Shown here one piece after another: positions 61,524-64,000 of a DNA stretch of 64,000 nucleotides (positions within the stretch are counted from its first letter, which is position 1; the number at the start of each line of letters is the position of its first letter). The notes beneath the pieces were generated by a model. The model did not search any database. It had not been told where the DNA came from and saw only the letters and a list, made by a program, of their open reading frames with translations. Source of the stretch: Delta-02 sp964513565 (GTDB lineage Bacteria; Desulfobacterota; Syntrophorhabdia; Syntrophorhabdales; Syntrophorhabdaceae); NCBI GenBank assembly GCA_964513565.1, contig CAZENE010000007.1, forward strand, positions 1 to 64,000, in the 5' to 3' direction. The position numbers were made by a program, and so were the translations under genes.

Positions 61524-62672
61524 ATGGGATTAGAATGGGTACCAAGAGAAAATGGATTGAAAGACCACAGCAGGCATTCGACACAGTGGTGGGGAACTGA
61601 AGCCCCCTGCGTAGTGTACGAAAGAAAACCCCTGACAGACCCGAAGGGCAATGAGATCCCCGGCCTGTACGTCGCATGGGTCAGGCTCAACAACCCTGGA
61701 CAGTACAACTCATACACGACCGAGATGGTCAAGGGCGTTATCGCAGGCTTCGAAAACTCCTCAACCGACCGTGAAGTGGTTGGCGTCGTCTTCACAGGCA
61801 CGGGCGCGAACGCATTCTGCACGGGCGGCAACACGAAAGAATATTCAGAATATTATAGCAAAAGGCCGGAAGAATACGGCTCATACATGGAACTCTTCAA
61901 CAATATGGTTGACAGCATCCTTATGTGCAAGAAACCGGTTGTTTGCCGGGTAAACGGCATGAGGGTTGCGGGCGGCCAGGAGATCGGTCTTGCATGCGAT
62001 ATCGCGATCGCATCCGACCTCGCAATTTTCGGTCAGGCAGGCCCGAGACATGGTTCGGCCCCTGTCGGCGGCGCGTCCGACTTCCTCCCGTGGTACCTCA
62101 GCGCAGAAGATGCAATGTGGAACTGCGTAAGCTGCGAAATGTGGTCAGCCTACAAGATGAAAGCCAAAAACCTCATCTCCAAGGCAATCCCCGTCCTGAA
62201 AGACGACAAGGGCGCCTGGGTACGGAACCCGCAGGTCATTACGGATTCTTATGTAAAAGACGGCGAGATCGTATACGGCGAAGCGAAGACCGGCCAGGAA
62301 GCAAAAGATGCCAGGGCATGGGTCCAAGAAAAACTGAAAAATAACGATTACGACTTCTCACTCCTCGATGCAGAGACCAACAGGATCATGTGGGTATTTG
62401 CCAACCTCTTCCCGGGATGCTTGATGAAATCAATTGACGGTATCCGCCAGAAAAAGAAATTCTTCTGGGATCAGATCAAGAACGACCACAGATACTGGCT
62501 GGCCACCAACATGATGGGCGAGGCATACCTCGGTTTCGGCGCATTCAATACCAAGAGAATCACCGGCGTGGACACCATCGACTTCATCAAGAATCGCCAG
62601 CTGATCGCACAGGGCGCTCTCAACAGCGACGAGTACATGGAACAGGTACTCGGCAAACCGCAGGCGAAGTAA
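61524..62672 (+). CDS. bamA: 6-oxocyclohex-1-ene-1-carbonyl-CoA hydrolase
   Basis: 382 residues from ATG 61524, with AGGAGG upstream. BamA opens the ring hydrolytically to 3-hydroxypimelyl-CoA and is the usual marker of anaerobic aromatic degradation. It is a long crotonase: GANAFCTGGNTKEYSEYY, NGMRVAGGQEIGLACDIAI and GQAGPRHGSAPVGGASDFLP are typical. A start at 61494 would add ten residues over the Shine-Dalgarno and is rejected. A strong terminator follows the stop. Confidence 0.95.
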   Translation: MGLEWVPRENGLKDHSRHSTQWWGTEAPCVVYERKPLTDPKGNEIPGLYVAWVRLNNPGQYNSYTTEMVKGVIAGFENSSTDREVVGVVFTGTGANAFCTGGNTKEYSEYYSKRPEEYGSYMELFNNMVDSILMCKKPVVCRVNGMRVAGGQEIGLACDIAIASDLAIFGQAGPRHGSAPVGGASDFLPWYLSAEDAMWNCVSCEMWSAYKMKAKNLISKAIPVLKDDKGAWVRNPQVITDSYVKDGEIVYGEAKTGQEAKDARAWVQEKLKNNDYDFSLLDAETNRIMWVFANLFPGCLMKSIDGIRQKKKFFWDQIKNDHRYWLATNMMGEAYLGFGAFNTKRITGVDTIDFIKNRQLIAQGALNSDEYMEQVLGKPQAK

Positions 62673-62687
62673 ACAGGCTGATAAATC

Positions 62688-62719
62688 ATAGGGGGGGATT
62701 TATCCCCCCCTATTTTTTT
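62688..62719 (+). terminator. Intrinsic terminator between bamA and bamR
   Basis: ATAGGGGGGG (62688-62697) pairs with CCCCCCCTAT (62704-62713) around a 6-base loop, followed by TTTTTT. It ends 18 bases before the bamR ATG, so it may lower bamR expression unless there is read-through or a separate promoter. Confidence 0.88.
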
Positions 62720-62736
62720 AAAGAAGGAGAGTAGCT

Positions 62737-63507
62737 ATGGCTTTTACACATATCACATTTGAAAAAAAGAACAAGGCTGCAACGATAACGTTGAACGAAC
62801 CCATCTCGAACTGGCTGACCATCCTCATGATGAGGGAAATAGTTGAGGCCCTCATGGATGTCAAGAAAGACCCGAGTATACAGCTTCTCGTCTTCGATCA
62901 TGCCGGGGATAAGGCATTCTGCGACGGGGTTGATGTTGCTGACCATACAGAAGATAAAGTTCTGGATATGATCGAGATCTTCCACCGCATGTTCAGGGTT
63001 ATGGAAGAGCTTGATTGTACAACAGTAGCGCTTGTAAATGGAAGATCTCTCGGCGGCGGCTGTGAGCTTATGAGCTTCTGCGATATCGTTATCGCATCAG
63101 AGAAAGCAAAGATCGGCCAGCCTGAGATCGCGGTCGGCGTATTTCCTCCCATAGCCGCGGCGTGGTTCCCGAAGATCATCGGCCTCAAGAACACGTATGA
63201 ACTGCTCCTGACCGGTAAGATCATCGGCGCACAGGAAGCGAAGCAGATGGGCCTTGTGAACGTTGTGCTTCCCGTTGAGAATTTCAAAGAAGAAGCACAG
63301 AAGTTCATGGACGGTTTCCTGAAACAGAGCCGACCGGTCGCAATGTGGACAAAACGCGCTATCAAAGCAGGGCTCAATGTCAACTTCCTCGAGGCCTTAA
63401 GGGCATCGGAGATATGCTACCTTGACGGCTGCATGAAAACAAAAGACGCTATCGAAGGTATCAGCGCATTTATGGCGAAACGGAAACCGGTCTGGAAAGA
63501 CGAATAG
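62737..63507 (+). CDS. bamR: Cyclohexa-1,5-diene-1-carbonyl-CoA hydratase
   Basis: 256 residues. BamR hydrates the dienoyl-CoA made by benzoyl-CoA reductase. Crotonase motifs: HAGDKAFCDGVDVADHTED and NGRSLGGGCELMSFCDIVI, then GQPEIAVGVFPPIAAAWFP. GGAG lies upstream. Order here is bamQ-bamA-bamR, all needed for the same three-step section. The reductase genes (bamB-I or bcr) are not in the window. Confidence 0.93.
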   Translation: MAFTHITFEKKNKAATITLNEPISNWLTILMMREIVEALMDVKKDPSIQLLVFDHAGDKAFCDGVDVADHTEDKVLDMIEIFHRMFRVMEELDCTTVALVNGRSLGGGCELMSFCDIVIASEKAKIGQPEIAVGVFPPIAAAWFPKIIGLKNTYELLLTGKIIGAQEAKQMGLVNVVLPVENFKEEAQKFMDGFLKQSRPVAMWTKRAIKAGLNVNFLEALRASEICYLDGCMKTKDAIEGISAFMAKRKPVWKDE

Positions 63508-63508
63508 T

Positions 63509-63618
63509 GTCAATTCCATATCTAGCCCTTTCTTCGTTGACCTCGCCATCCCGGCCCCGACGTACTTTCGTGCGCCTCCGGCCTGGGATGCCGAAATCAT
63601 CTTTGATCTGAAATTGAC
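63509..63618. repeat. Nested inverted repeat behind bamR
   Basis: Outer arms GTCAATT (63509-63515) and AATTGAC (63612-63618). Inner stem CATCCCGGCC (63547-63556) with GGCCTGGGATG (63580-63590), one bulge. The inner part recalls widespread CATTCCGGC...GCCGGGATG palindromic repeats and the hairpins in loci B and D. Confidence 0.6.
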
Positions 63619-63636
63619 GGGAAGAGATTAGAGAAT

Positions 63637-64000
63637 ATGAAATATGCTCCAAAAGAAGAAATTGATTCACGCATCGAAAAACTGAAAGTGCTAATGGAGA
63701 AGGCCTCTCTCGATGGGGCCTTTTTTCATTACAAGATCGATTACTACTATCTTTCCGGGACAATGCAGGATTGCCTCCTGTTAGTTCCCCTCGACGGCGA
63801 GCCTTTATTGTTCGTAAAACGCGAGATATCCAGGGCACGCAGGGAATCTCCGCTTGGGAACATCGTTCCGTTTCGTTCCGCAAAGGATATCCCGCAGCAT
63901 TTAAAGCCGATGAAGCGCATCGGCATGCAGCTCGATGTCATCCCCTACAATGATGTCGTCAAGTTTAAACAGTTGCTCGGAGATGTTGAATTTGTCGATT
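63637..64000 (+). CDS. M24 family peptidase, N-terminal part (cut by window edge)
   Basis: 121 codons to the edge, no stop. The text YAPKEEIDSRIEKLKVLMEK, DGAFFHYKIDYYYLSGTMQD and LLFVKREISRARRES is the creatinase-like N-terminal domain of Xaa-Pro aminopeptidase-type proteins. The catalytic domain lies outside. It follows bamR after 130 bases with a weak GAGA before the ATG. Confidence 0.8.
   Translation, partial: MKYAPKEEIDSRIEKLKVLMEKASLDGAFFHYKIDYYYLSGTMQDCLLLVPLDGEPLLFVKREISRARRESPLGNIVPFRSAKDIPQHLKPMKRIGMQLDVIPYNDVVKFKQLLGDVEFVD

Noticed and set aside
1..64000. tRNA, rRNA or CRISPR loci
   Set aside because: None was recognised by eye on either strand; a covariance search would be needed to exclude a small RNA gene.

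Overview
The window looks like chromosomal DNA of an anaerobic, aromatic-degrading, Syntrophorhabdus-like member of the Deltaproteobacteria (Desulfobacterota). This is inferred from gene content, because no rRNA or tRNA gene is visible. The strongest pointers are the benzoyl-CoA lower-pathway trio at the right end (bamQ, bamA, bamR), neighbouring acyl-CoA dehydrogenase, enoyl-CoA hydratase and SDR genes, and outer-membrane phospholipase and lipoprotein genes that show a Gram-negative cell envelope.

Layout. 0-0.2 kb: the 5' end of a group II intron on the minus strand, placed directly behind the intrinsic terminator of a secreted K/A-rich protein gene. 1-4.6 kb: uvrB and uvrC, overlapping; uvrC lacks its C-terminal helix-hairpin-helix region. 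4.6-7.4 kb: a HDOD protein and a hybrid histidine kinase. 7.5-8.25 kb: a lone rplC. 8.3-10.9 kb: queD, folE2, a lipoprotein, a DUF2007-like gene and yqeC in overlapping order. 11-17.5 kb: small TPR protein, M24 peptidase, efp, tmk, holB, ricT, metG and a DciA-like gene. 17.8-24.7 kb, minus strand: ffh, rpsP, khpA, rimM, trmD, an RNA methyltransferase, rplS, rnhB, yraN, larB, larC. 24.8-32 kb: nagA, pldA, an amidase-like gene, a cold-shock gene, ampG-like, HD, VOC/epimerase-like and phzF-like genes. 32-37.5 kb: an exported TPR-CHAT protease-like protein and a chemoreceptor with a C-terminal Cache-like domain. 37.6-40.5 kb: pxpABC (5-oxoprolinase). 40.5-44.6 kb: an NHEJ operon with two Ku paralogues and a split LigD. 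45-52 kb: gpmA, an MBL-fold hydrolase, a 31-residue membrane peptide gene, an alpha/beta hydrolase, and a MoxR-DUF58-DUF4129 operon. 52-59 kb: acyl-CoA dehydrogenase, ABC-F, YIP1, sodium/solute symporter, enoyl-CoA hydratase. 59.5-64 kb: SDR, bamQ, bamA, bamR, and a peptidase gene cut by the window edge.

Two genome-wide styles stand out. First, at least ten intergenic spots carry tandem 7-base repeats, usually as inverted arms around a short spacer. The heptad differs between loci but the two arms of one locus match each other, and several arms supply the stop codon of the adjoining gene. Second, four genes (uvrB, nagA, pxpA and the gene divergent from pxpA) have a sigma70-type -10 box ending only 6-8 bases before the ATG and no Shine-Dalgarno sequence, which suggests leaderless mRNAs. 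Two other genes appear to start at CTG.

Functionally the window joins housekeeping (translation, SRP targeting, DNA repair, nucleotide and cofactor synthesis) with an anaerobic aromatic catabolic end in which BamR hydrates the dienoyl-CoA, BamQ oxidises the alcohol and BamA opens the ring hydrolytically. The peripheral acyl-CoA genes could carry later beta-oxidation steps.
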